From positions 348,063 to 412,062 of the forward strand of contig CALIBC010000180.1 in NCBI GenBank assembly GCA_938045615.1: a stretch of 64,000 bases of DNA, written 5' to 3'. The position numbers and the translations under genes were made by a program. This DNA comes from an uncultured Clostridia bacterium (GTDB taxonomy: Bacteria; Bacillota; Clostridia; Peptostreptococcales; Anaerovoracaceae). The notes beneath the pieces are model-generated. The model was not told the origin of the DNA. It saw nothing but the letters and a program-made list of their open reading frames with translations, and made no database searches. Position 1 is the first letter of the stretch, and each line of letters begins with the position of its first letter. Positions 42,045 through 50,318 of this stretch are shown here, in pieces.

Positions 42045-43445
42045 CTACCTCCACAATTTTTCTTCTTTTCTCTTGCACATTTCATCTATGCGTTCTATAT
42101 ATTCTCTGTAATTGGATACGTTGGGTATCCTAACCAGTCTGTTATTTTCAGGATAATATCTCTTCGATATTCCGCCTGCCCCCAGCGCCACTATGGTTTG
42201 ATGCTCATCCATTATTCGTATATTGTAAAGTCCGTCCGTTTTCCCTAGGCAGTATCCCGTATTTTCAAAAAAGCCCGCCATGTGCTTCTGCCTGTACAGG
42301 TAATACGGAACAAAACCTCTGCGAGATAGAATTTTGCGGCTCAAGTCCAACATGTCGGATACCCTCTCCGCCACCCTGTAGTGGTAGTTCATATCCACAT
42401 ACCGAAGTCTTGAGCCTCGTTTGACTGCGAGTGTGTGGACGGTTATATTGTTGGCTCCCAGACTTAAAACTTCCTCAAGAGTGTTCTTGAAATCAGCCTG
42501 CGTTTCTCCGGGAAGTCCTGCTATCAAGTCCGCATTTATTACAGCGAAGTCTTTCTTGATGGACATGCCAAATGCTCTGCGCACATCATCAGGATCATGA
42601 TTTCTACCTATTATTTTTAGGGTTTCACTGTTCATCGATTGGGGATTGATACTTATCCTGTCAACGCCCATCAGCTTCAGGATTTCCAACTTATCCTCAT
42701 CCATGGTGTCGGGTCTTCCCGCCTCCACGGTGAATTCCACGAGGTTTTTAAGATCAAAGGATTCCCTGACCTTGCTTATAACTTGTTTCAGCTGTCCGGC
42801 TGAAAGAGTCGTGGGAGTTCCTCCTCCAATGTATAAAGTTTCCGCATGCCGGCCTGTGCTTTTCAGGCGTTCGCCCACATATCCTATCTCTTTTATGAGA
42901 GCAGGAATATATGCTTCCATCTCATCGTTTCCGACTTGATTGGATGTAAATGAGCAGTACGAGCAACGCGTCGGGCAGAAAGGTATCCCTATGTATATAC
43001 CGACTGAATCGGGGTTCGGTTTGCCGTAAATAGCATTTTGTCTATCATAAGTGCTCGTAATAAGCTTTGTCTTTTCCTCAGTGAGTCTATATTCGTCAAG
43101 CAGGATCTTCTTTGCATCCGCACGGGATTTTGTTTTTTCGATCAGCTCCCCCGCAAGTTTTACCGGCCGCACTCCCGTGAGTATTCCCCAATCCGGTTTT
43201 ATTCCTGTGAGCGCCTCCAGTTTATCGAAGATCTCCCTCTTTATAGCGTCTTTGTCGCTTGCGTGAACCGAATTTATGTGCAGACAGTCGTCAAAACAGA
43301 AACCGTCATCTTCCACAAGTTCATAATCCTCAGGTGGCATGAATTCATCTATCAGTTCGCGCAGAGGTGCTGTAGCAGAGACTCCGTGGATCTTAATGGG
43401 AAGCTTTTTGTTGTCCTGCAAAACACCGTCAATCCGCTCTGACAA
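42045..43445 (-). CDS. hemZ: HemZ, oxygen-independent coproporphyrinogen III oxidase-like radical SAM protein
   Basis: A 466-residue radical SAM protein. The [4Fe-4S] motif is CPTRCSYCSF (about residue 160), with YIGGGTPTTLS and INPQSMNSETLKIIGR downstream. HemZ-like proteins convert coproporphyrinogen III anaerobically or act in heme trafficking; in Clostridia their exact role is less certain. No nearby ATG exists, so the start is TTG at 43,445 behind AGAGGA, inside the end of the upstream gene by 17 bases. Together with the surface chelatase operon it hints that this organism deals with tetrapyrroles. Confidence 0.88.
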   Translation of the reverse strand: MSERIDGVLQDNKKLPIKIHGVSATAPLRELIDEFMPPEDYELVEDDGFCFDDCLHINSVHASDKDAIKREIFDKLEALTGIKPDWGILTGVRPVKLAGELIEKTKSRADAKKILLDEYRLTEEKTKLITSTYDRQNAIYGKPNPDSVGIYIGIPFCPTRCSYCSFTSNQVGNDEMEAYIPALIKEIGYVGERLKSTGRHAETLYIGGGTPTTLSAGQLKQVISKVRESFDLKNLVEFTVEAGRPDTMDEDKLEILKLMGVDRISINPQSMNSETLKIIGRNHDPDDVRRAFGMSIKKDFAVINADLIAGLPGETQADFKNTLEEVLSLGANNITVHTLAVKRGSRLRYVDMNYHYRVAERVSDMLDLSRKILSRRGFVPYYLYRQKHMAGFFENTGYCLGKTDGLYNIRIMDEHQTIVALGAGGISKRYYPENNRLVRIPNVSNYREYIERIDEMCKRKEEKLWR

Positions 43446-44055
43446 AAGGATTCCTCTTCTTTTCGTGTCCTATGGTGGACTGTTCCATATGCCCCGGAAG
43501 TACAATCGTTTCATCCGGCAAAGTGTACAACTTCTCTTTTATTGACCTCAATATTTGGTGATAACTTCCCCCGTACAAATCTGTTCTTCCTATCGACTCT
43601 CTGAAAAGGGTATCACCGCTGAAAAGATAATTCCCACATTTTACGCACATTCCGCCTGCAGTATGTCCGGGCGTTTCAATAAAAATCAATTCCATATTGC
43701 CCACTTTGATATGGTCGCAATCCTCAACTGAAATATCGGGGTTCACCGTAATGGCTCTGCCGTACAGTGCTTTTGAGGAATTCAGTGTTCCGTCACTCAA
43801 CAGCTCCTCCTCTTTCAGCGGCGCCACAATCTTGATGTCAGGAAAGATCTCCTTAAGATCGTCGATGCCTCCTATATGGTCTCCATGCGCATGGGTCAGC
43901 ACTATGTACTGCACAGTCAAGCCTTCTTCTTTTATCTTTGCGAGCAATGACGGGCTTGCCCCGCCCGGATCAACTATAAACGCTTTACCTGTTTCATCAA
44001 ATGCCAGATATGTATTTACCATTATTGGTCCCGTAGGGAAGCTGTATACCTCCAT
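43429..44055 (-). CDS. Metallo-beta-lactamase fold hydrolase (YqgX/glyoxalase II-like)
   Basis: A 208-residue protein with the zinc motif THAHGDHIGG (about 55-64), a GHTAGGMC metal His, FSGDTLFRESIGRTDL and a final PGHMEQSTIGHEKKRNPF. These features match YqgX, a glyoxalase-II-like hydrolase that may split S-lactoylglutathione-like or bacillithiol esters; glutathione is unlikely in Clostridia, so the substrate is open. AAGGAGG is seven bases before the ATG. It sits between rel and hemZ, as in several Clostridia. Confidence 0.9.
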   Translation of the reverse strand: MEVYSFPTGPIMVNTYLAFDETGKAFIVDPGGASPSLLAKIKEEGLTVQYIVLTHAHGDHIGGIDDLKEIFPDIKIVAPLKEEELLSDGTLNSSKALYGRAITVNPDISVEDCDHIKVGNMELIFIETPGHTAGGMCVKCGNYLFSGDTLFRESIGRTDLYGGSYHQILRSIKEKLYTLPDETIVLPGHMEQSTIGHEKKRNPFVRAD

Positions 44056-44080
44056 CTTTTTCCTCCTTAATAAGTCCTTG

Positions 44081-46285
44081 TCAGGATTTTGCCCTGTACA
44101 CGCTCATTACACCCGGCACGTTGCGCAGGTTTCTCTGTATTTTCTGCATCTGTTGAATGCTAACGAGCATCAGTGTAAGCGTTATGTTTAGAGTTTCGTT
44201 CTTGTCGCTCTTTGCATTAACGCCCTCTATCCTTACATCCTGATCCTCACACGCCCTCGATATATCGGAAAAAATACCGCGTCGGTCAGCGCACACTATA
44301 CAGATGTTTGCGGCATAGAATTTATCATCTTTCACATCTTCCCATTCAACGTCTATGCATCTGGCCTTTTCATGATCAGGAAGTGACAATATATTTGAAC
44401 AGTCCTTTCTGTGGACTGAAATTCCTCTTCCTTTAGTTATAAAACCCACGATATTATCGCCCGGCACAGGATTGCAGCAACGCGAAAGTCTTATCATAAG
44501 CCGATCGTTTTTTTTGCCCTCTACAAGTATCCCCGGGCTTTGTTGAGATTTTTTCGTCTCGCGAAGCTTCTTGGGCGTTTCGTTTATCAGGTCTTCTTCC
44601 TTTTTCTGAAGCTGCTTTTCTTCTTCTTTCTTTTCACCGTCAAAGAGTTCGAATATCGCATTTGCAAATTTGCTCAAAACTGCTCCGCCCTGTGAAATCT
44701 GCGTGTAGGCTTCATCCAAAGTAGTAAACTTCATTTCTTTTGCCGCCGCTGTGAGATATCTCGCTTTCAGGACGGTTTGAGGATCGTAGCCTTTTTTGCG
44801 CAGATACTTGTCGAGAAGATCTTTGCCCTTTGCTATGTCATCGCCTTTATTTCGGCGCTTGAGCCACTGTCTTATTTTATTCCTTGCCGATGAACTCTTG
44901 GCGATCTTCAGCCAGTCCACGCTCGGCCCCGAGGAATTGGCGGAAGTCACGATTTCCACAATATCTCCGTTTTTCAACGTGTGATCTATGGTGACCATCT
45001 TGCCGTTCACCTTGGCTCCCACACAATGGCATCCCACGTCCGTGTGAATCTTGAACGCAAAATCAAGAGGCGTGGACTCCGCCGGCAAGTCTATTACCTC
45101 ACCTCGCGGAGTGAATACGAAAACCTGAGAGGCGAACAGATCCACTTTCAGTGTCTCCATAAACTCCCTTGGATCTTCCAGTTCTTTCTGCCACTCCAAC
45201 GTCTGCCTGAGCCACGCAAGCTTCAGATCCTCGTTGTTTTGGCTCGAGTTGCCTTTCCCCTCTTTGTACTTCCAGTGAGCCGCGATACCAAATTCCGCCA
45301 CCCGATGCATCTCATAAGTTCTGATCTGTATTTCAAAAGGTTCCCCGTTATCGCCCAAAACCGTGGTATGCAGGGACTGATACATATTCGGTTTCGGCAT
45401 GGCTATGTAGTCCTTAAAGCGACCGGGGATCGGTTTCCACATGGTATGTACCTGACCCAAAACGGCATAACAGTCCCGCACGTTTTCGACTATGACCCGA
45501 ACGGCCGTAAGATCAAAGATTTCATCAAGCTGCTTATGCTGAATTACCATTTTCTTATAGACACTGTACAGATGCTTTGAGCGCCCCGAAATGTCAAAAT
45601 GCATATTCATGGCTTCCAACGCTTCACGTATTTCCTGCATCACTTCATTGATAAACAATTCACGCTGCGTTTTCTTCTCCGTGATATCTTTCTGCAGCTC
45701 TTCATACTCTTTTGGATGAAGGTATTTTAATGCTATATCTTCCAGTTCAAACTTGATGGTAAATATACCGAGTCTGCTGGCAAGCGGCGCATATATATCC
45801 AGTGTCTCTCTAGATTTCTCTATAATCTTTTCGGGACGCATATATCCAAGAGTTCTCATATTGTGAAGCCTATCCGCCAGCTTTATTATGAGAACCCTGA
45901 TATCCTTGGACATGGCAAGAAACATCTTTCTGAGCGTCTCCGCCTGCGCCACTTCCTTGCTGTCGAATTTAAGCGTTCCGAGTTTGGTCACGCCATCCAC
46001 AAGCAAGGCGACCTCCTCACCGAAGTCTTCAACGAGCATTTCCCTCGTATAAGAGGTGTCCTCAACCACATCATGCAAAAGCCCGCCGACCAGTGTTTCG
46101 TCATCCATGCCAAGTTGCGCAAGAATGACGGCCACTGCAACGGGGTGGATCAGATAAGGCTCACCGCTTTTTCGAAGTTGTCCTTCATGAAGCAGTTTTG
46201 CCTTATCATATGCCCTCCCTATCATTTCGGTGTCGTAGTCCTTATATTGTTTTATTTTCTCTAAGAATTTGGCTTTTGTCTCCAT
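44081..46285 (-). CDS. rel: Bifunctional (p)ppGpp synthetase/hydrolase Rel
   Basis: A 734-residue Rel/SpoT homologue. The N-terminal HD hydrolase (HPVAVAVILAQLG ... GGLLHDVVEDTS ... KLADRLHNMRTL) and the synthetase domain (YKEG region, IMPKPNMYQSLHTTVLG, EIQIRTYEMH) both look intact, followed by TGS (FTPRGEVIDLPAESTPLDFAF), a helical region with Cys-Cys motif RCCNPVPGD, and ACT. So it can both make and degrade the alarmone that signals starvation. The RBS is weak. Confidence 0.96.
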   Translation of the reverse strand: METKAKFLEKIKQYKDYDTEMIGRAYDKAKLLHEGQLRKSGEPYLIHPVAVAVILAQLGMDDETLVGGLLHDVVEDTSYTREMLVEDFGEEVALLVDGVTKLGTLKFDSKEVAQAETLRKMFLAMSKDIRVLIIKLADRLHNMRTLGYMRPEKIIEKSRETLDIYAPLASRLGIFTIKFELEDIALKYLHPKEYEELQKDITEKKTQRELFINEVMQEIREALEAMNMHFDISGRSKHLYSVYKKMVIQHKQLDEIFDLTAVRVIVENVRDCYAVLGQVHTMWKPIPGRFKDYIAMPKPNMYQSLHTTVLGDNGEPFEIQIRTYEMHRVAEFGIAAHWKYKEGKGNSSQNNEDLKLAWLRQTLEWQKELEDPREFMETLKVDLFASQVFVFTPRGEVIDLPAESTPLDFAFKIHTDVGCHCVGAKVNGKMVTIDHTLKNGDIVEIVTSANSSGPSVDWLKIAKSSSARNKIRQWLKRRNKGDDIAKGKDLLDKYLRKKGYDPQTVLKARYLTAAAKEMKFTTLDEAYTQISQGGAVLSKFANAIFELFDGEKKEEEKQLQKKEEDLINETPKKLRETKKSQQSPGILVEGKKNDRLMIRLSRCCNPVPGDNIVGFITKGRGISVHRKDCSNILSLPDHEKARCIDVEWEDVKDDKFYAANICIVCADRRGIFSDISRACEDQDVRIEGVNAKSDKNETLNITLTLMLVSIQQMQKIQRNLRNVPGVMSVYRAKS

Positions 46286-46309
46286 TTACGACTCTCTGAG
46301 GCGATTGCT

Positions 46310-48610
46310 CTATTTTTTTCTCTTCTTTCTTGATTTTTTATCTTCGTTTTTCTTTTTGTTATCTGCTTTGCCCTCGTTTTTCTTCTTTTCCTCTATTCTC
46401 TTTCTTGCTTTCTGCTGCGCAAGATAACGTGATTTTTCCTCACCTTTGTTAAACTCGTAGTAGAGTGGACTGCAAAGGAATATAGAGGAGTATGTACCGA
46501 CGAGCACACCTACCATAAGCGGCAGAACAAACTGCGCAAGCTGCGTCGAAACCAGAAATAGCATCGGAACGGTGGCTACCACGGTGGTAAGCGAAGTCAT
46601 TATCGAGCGATCCAACGTCTGCGTTATACTGGTATCCAGCAGTTCCAGAATCGGCTTGCCCCTGAGAAGATGGGTATTCTCCCTTATGCGGTCAAATATA
46701 ACGATGGTATCGTTTATGGAATACCCGACCACAGTCAATATTGCGGCTATGAACGGGTTATTTACCTGAATATGGAATATCGAATAAAGCGCTATCAGCA
46801 CAAGCACATCGTGAAGTATGCCGGATATAGCCGCAACACCGTATTTCCACGTTTTGAATCTGAATACTATGTACAGAAGCATGCACGCCGCCGCGATCAA
46901 AATTGATTTGACCGCATTTGTCTTTATCTCATTACCTATCGTGGCTTCAAACTGCTCGGAAGAAACCACGGACTTGTCCGTAAGATCGTACTTCTCTTGT
47001 ATGGTCTTTTGTACCTTGTCTCTTTCGTTTGCGTTCAACGACTTGGTGGTTTTGATTATGATCTCATGTTGTTTGCTGCCCGAGTAGACTATCTCCGCAT
47101 CCAAGTCATATTTTTCTATGGTTTTTTGTACCTCCGCTATCTGCACCTTTTTATTCATATCCATCTGCAGTATGGTTCCGCCCGTAAAATCGATTCCAAG
47201 GTTGAATCCCCTGACAACCAATGTCACCAAACCGACCGAAATTACAACACCGCTTATAATATAAAATATTTTTCTTCTCTCGATAATACGGAAGTTCTTT
47301 TTTATCAGTTTTCTCGGCGTTCCGTCTGCTTTGCATCCGAAGAATCTGTTCTTTGCAAACTTGCTGTCTGCAATGGCGCCGACAAAGATCTGAGTTACGA
47401 CAACAGCCGTAAAGATACTTACAACTATACCGATCATCAATGTTACCGCAAATCCTTTTACCGCCGTGGAACCTAGCTGATACAAAACTACCGCGGCAAT
47501 CAGGGTTGTTATCTGAGCATCCAGCACGGTGACAAGTGCGTGTTTGAAACCCTCGTCCACGGCAACACGTATGGATCTTCCAAGTCCTATTTCCTCCTTG
47601 ATCCTTGAGAAGATAATCACGTTGGCATCGACCGCCATTCCTATGCCGAGCACGATACCCGCAATTCCCGGCAAGGTCAAGACCGCTCCCATCGCAGACA
47701 TTCCCCAAAGCACGAGCATTACATAAAGGCAAAGCGCAATGTTGGCAAACAATCCGAGCACATTGTACATCAGTAGCATGAGTATGAATACAAGTGCAAG
47801 ACCTATTCCTCCCGCCACTATACTCTTGTCAAGGGCGTGTGCACCGATTGATGCTGTCTGTACGGAAGAATTGACCTCTTTCAGGGCAACAGGAAGCGCA
47901 CCGCCTCTTATAAGCGCAGAAGTTTCCTGTGCCTCCGCCTTATCATATCCACCCGTTATCTCGCACGACCCCTGACTTATCTCTCCGCTGGTTGTCGGAG
48001 CAGTCAGAATCTTATCATCCAGCCAGATCACGACCGCCGTCTTGTCCACAAGAGTTCCGTCGGCTTTTTTTACTGTAGGGGTAACCTTCCCCGATGAAGA
48101 CAGTTTTGTCGCCTTTGCAAACTTGTCTTGACCTGCCGATGTGAACTTGAGCGTAACTTTGTATCCACCCTTCTCGGAATCTATCTCCGCTGCGGAATCC
48201 TTTACGTCATTGCCGGTAAGATACTCGGTTCCGTCAGCAAGTGTAAACCTCAATTTCGCCGTCTCGCCTATCCTGTTGATAGCCGTCTTGGCGTCCTTGA
48301 CTCCGGGCATTTCTATCCTCAGCCTGTTTTTTCCCTCTATGTTTACGGTTGCCTCGGACACGCCCATCGCATTTACACGCTTGCTGAGAACTTCCTTGGT
48401 CTGTTCCATGGTTTGCCTCAGCTCTTTGCCGCTCTGATTTCCGGTCTGAGCCTGCATTACCACGTTGACACCGCCATCGATGTCAAGTCCGTAATTCAAA
48501 GACTTTTTCAGGTTCTGCACCGATCCCAGACCTTTCGCCGAAACGACGATCCCAAAGATCACGAGGAGCGTTATTATTACGCTCAGCACTTTTTTTAGTT
48601 TTGAATTCAT
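46310..48610 (-). CDS. secDF: Fused SecDF protein-export membrane protein
   Basis: A 766-residue fusion of SecD and SecF, as in Bacillus and Clostridium. The SecD part has NYGLDIDGGVNVVMQA and the TM4 GMAVDANVIIFSRIKEE motif; the SecF part has LGIDFTGGTILQMD and YSINDTIVIFDRIREN. About twelve transmembrane helices are visible, with two large external loops. It uses the proton or sodium gradient to pull proteins through SecYEG. The C-terminus is a ~45-residue Lys/Glu tail. A clear promoter and structured leader lie upstream, separate from yajC. Confidence 0.97.
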   Translation of the reverse strand: MNSKLKKVLSVIITLLVIFGIVVSAKGLGSVQNLKKSLNYGLDIDGGVNVVMQAQTGNQSGKELRQTMEQTKEVLSKRVNAMGVSEATVNIEGKNRLRIEMPGVKDAKTAINRIGETAKLRFTLADGTEYLTGNDVKDSAAEIDSEKGGYKVTLKFTSAGQDKFAKATKLSSSGKVTPTVKKADGTLVDKTAVVIWLDDKILTAPTTSGEISQGSCEITGGYDKAEAQETSALIRGGALPVALKEVNSSVQTASIGAHALDKSIVAGGIGLALVFILMLLMYNVLGLFANIALCLYVMLVLWGMSAMGAVLTLPGIAGIVLGIGMAVDANVIIFSRIKEEIGLGRSIRVAVDEGFKHALVTVLDAQITTLIAAVVLYQLGSTAVKGFAVTLMIGIVVSIFTAVVVTQIFVGAIADSKFAKNRFFGCKADGTPRKLIKKNFRIIERRKIFYIISGVVISVGLVTLVVRGFNLGIDFTGGTILQMDMNKKVQIAEVQKTIEKYDLDAEIVYSGSKQHEIIIKTTKSLNANERDKVQKTIQEKYDLTDKSVVSSEQFEATIGNEIKTNAVKSILIAAACMLLYIVFRFKTWKYGVAAISGILHDVLVLIALYSIFHIQVNNPFIAAILTVVGYSINDTIVIFDRIRENTHLLRGKPILELLDTSITQTLDRSIMTSLTTVVATVPMLFLVSTQLAQFVLPLMVGVLVGTYSSIFLCSPLYYEFNKGEEKSRYLAQQKARKRIEEKKKNEGKADNKKKNEDKKSRKKRKK

Positions 48611-48661
48611 ATTACCTTTCTCACCTTCTATTAAATAAAATATAAATAAAAACTTTCAATT

Positions 48662-48724
48662 CGGTAAACCTTTAAAAAGAGGAGATCGCGAAAAATCAAA
48701 AATATCCTCCGCATGAGTTTACCG
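48662..48724 (-). promoter_or_regulatory. Structured leader of secDF with terminator-like inner stem
   Basis: CGGTAAAC (48,717-48,724 read on minus) pairs with GTTTACCG (48,662-48,669), enclosing a second stem GGAGgAT/ATCTCC that is followed by TCTTTTT. The two stems could form an attenuator between promoter and gene. No known riboswitch pattern was recognised. Confidence 0.4.
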
Positions 48725-48752
48725 TATGCACATTAAGCACTATATGCCCTAC

Positions 48753-48781
48753 ATTCTACTACTTTTTATTCACTTCTTCAA
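48753..48781 (-). promoter_or_regulatory. secDF promoter
   Basis: Minus strand -35 TTGAAG (48,776-48,781), 17-base spacer, -10 TAGAAT (48,753-48,758). It leaves a leader of about 135 bases before the secDF ATG. Confidence 0.65.
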
Positions 48782-48834
48782 GGAGTTTAATTCCTAAAAG
48801 AATAAGCGCAAACCGCATAAATTGAAAAGAAGCC

Positions 48835-48862
48835 TGACCCTGAGCACCGGTACTCAGGGTCA
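48835..48862 (-). terminator. Terminator after yajC
   Basis: TGACCCTGAG and CTCAGGGTCA form a perfect ten-base stem with an eight-base loop, followed on the minus strand by GGCTTCTTTTC. It lies 27 bases after the yajC stop and ends the tRNA-Leu/yajC transcript. Confidence 0.8.
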
Positions 48863-48888
48863 AGCCCCAATAAACTCTTCACATCTAT

Positions 48889-49389
48889 TTACTTCTCGTC
48901 GGAAGCTTCCTGTTCATCACTTTTTTCTTTACGATCAACAGTCTCCGACGCATCTTTAACGTTATCTGTCTTCTCCGCATGCTCACCATTGCTTTCGGCT
49001 TCCCCGGAGGTTTCTTTCTTGCTCTTCTTAAGCCGTTTAGGCGCAGGCTTGCGTTCTTCAGTTTCTTCTTCTTTCACGGCTTCTCTGCTCTTTTTGGTTA
49101 TGCTGGAAATAGCCCATCTGGTAACTTCAAATTTAACTTTGTCCGCACCTACCTGAAGAATCAAAGTCTGGTCTTTCGTCTTGACTATCTTACCGCAGAT
49201 ACCGCCGATGGTCACGACTTCATCTCCCACGCTCAGAGTATTTCTCATCTGCTTGACTTCTTTTTCTTTCTTTTTTTGAGGTCTGATTAAAAGGAAGTAC
49301 ATCAAACCGATGAATGCTATCAGGATTGCCGCCTGAACCCCAAAGTTTATCGATTTGCCTGCTGCCATCAAACTCGTTCCAAAGCTCAT
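48889..49389 (-). CDS. yajC: SecDF-associated membrane protein YajC
   Basis: A 166-residue protein with one membrane helix (about residues 15-35, AAILIAFIGLMYFLLIRPQKK) and the YajC core (KKEKEVKQMRNTLSVGDEVVTIGGICGKIV). It is longer than the usual ~100 residues because of an acidic, Lys/Glu-rich tail from about 105. YajC joins the SecDF complex. AGAGGAG precedes the ATG. The gene is read with two tRNA-Leu genes located just upstream, while secDF downstream has its own promoter. Confidence 0.93.
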   Translation of the reverse strand: MSFGTSLMAAGKSINFGVQAAILIAFIGLMYFLLIRPQKKKEKEVKQMRNTLSVGDEVVTIGGICGKIVKTKDQTLILQVGADKVKFEVTRWAISSITKKSREAVKEEETEERKPAPKRLKKSKKETSGEAESNGEHAEKTDNVKDASETVDRKEKSDEQEASDEK

Positions 49390-49415
49390 AATTTATCTCC
49401 TCTGTCAAAAAAATT

Positions 49416-49502
49416 TGGTGCCGGCGATGGGGGTCGAACCCATACGGTGTCACCACCACAGGATTTTGAATCCTGCACGTCTGCCAATTCCATCACGCCG
49501 GC
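49416..49502 (-). tRNA. tRNA-Leu (CAA)
   Basis: An 87-base class II tRNA. The acceptor stem GCCGGCG pairs with CGCCGGC followed by A and an encoded CCA, the anticodon loop is TTCAAAA with anticodon CAA (reads UUG), a long variable arm is present (TGGTGGTGACACC), and the T-loop is GGGTTCGACCC. Confidence 0.96.
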
Positions 49503-49527
49503 AGACACAAGCCTTTTCCTAAAAAAA

Positions 49528-49610
49528 TGGTGCGGCTGACTGGACTCGAACCAGCACGGTCGCCCACACGCCCCTCAAGCGTGCGCGTCTACCTATTCCG
49601 CCACAGCCGC
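49528..49610 (-). tRNA. tRNA-Leu (GAG)
   Basis: An 83-base class II tRNA with encoded CCA. The acceptor stem GCGGCTG pairs with CAGCCGC, the anticodon loop is CTTGAGG with anticodon GAG (reads CUC and CUU), and the variable arm (TGGGCGACCG) and T-loop (GGTTCGAGTCC) are intact. It is the first of the tandem pair, 12 bases after the predicted transcription start. Confidence 0.96.
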
Positions 49611-49628
49611 ACAAATGCCTGCCCTAAT

Positions 49629-49657
49629 AATATACGGGATTATTTCTCCTTTGTCAA
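49629..49657 (-). promoter_or_regulatory. Strong promoter of the tRNA-Leu pair
   Basis: Minus strand -35 TTGACA (49,652-49,657), exactly 17 bases, -10 TATATT (49,629-49,634). This near-consensus promoter probably drives both tRNA genes and, through the 26-base gap, yajC. Confidence 0.85.
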
Positions 49658-49726
49658 ACAAAACTTTTTCCGCGAAATAACATTGTAATATTCCGAAAGT
49701 TTCCCCGGATCATTACACTTTTATGC

Positions 49727-50317
49727 CTACGCCAAGTCCTGCAATATACGCTCAAGACGCCGAAAAAGCGATGATATGTCCTGCGAGTTATCTATCACCA
49801 CATCCGACTTTGCAATTTTTTCCTGCTCCGGCATTTGATTGTTCATTCTGCGCATGATTTCTTCGGTTGAACAACCGTCCCGCGCCACCGCTCTCTCTAC
49901 CCTTTTATCTTTGTCCGCCGTGACGACCCATATTTCATCGACCATACTTTCCGCCCCGGTTTCAAACAACGTGGGGGCATCCAAAAATACGACGGCTTCC
50001 CGGTCGCAAGTCCTGTACTCACCTATCTTAAGCCGTACACGGTCAAGAATCTTTTTCGTCACTATGCTTTCAAATACTCTTTTTTTAGTTGGATCGGAAA
50101 ATATCAATTCAGCGATGGCTTTTCTATCGAGCTTTTCTCCGTCAACATACTCTTTCCCGAAGCGATCCCTCACTTCTTTTATCACTTCCGGGGACTTGCT
50201 TACTTCCCTGCCGATCTTGTCCGCATCCATGACTGTATACCCGAGATTTTTTAGATACTCCGCCACCGTAGATTTCCCCGTTCCTATTCCTCCTGTTATC
50301 CCTATGATTTTAGTCAT
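49727..50317 (-). CDS. coaE: Dephospho-CoA kinase
   Basis: A 196-residue P-loop kinase for the last step of coenzyme A synthesis. GITGGIGTGKSTVAEYL (about 6-22) is the Walker A region, DADKIGREV the substrate motif, VVFLDAPTLFETG the LFE motif and RVERAVARDGCS the lid. The AAGGATTGAG site sits in the end of polA. It follows polA by one base, a common Firmicutes pairing. Confidence 0.95.
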   Translation of the reverse strand: MTKIIGITGGIGTGKSTVAEYLKNLGYTVMDADKIGREVSKSPEVIKEVRDRFGKEYVDGEKLDRKAIAELIFSDPTKKRVFESIVTKKILDRVRLKIGEYRTCDREAVVFLDAPTLFETGAESMVDEIWVVTADKDKRVERAVARDGCSTEEIMRRMNNQMPEQEKIAKSDVVIDNSQDISSLFRRLERILQDLA

Positions 50318-50318
50318 C

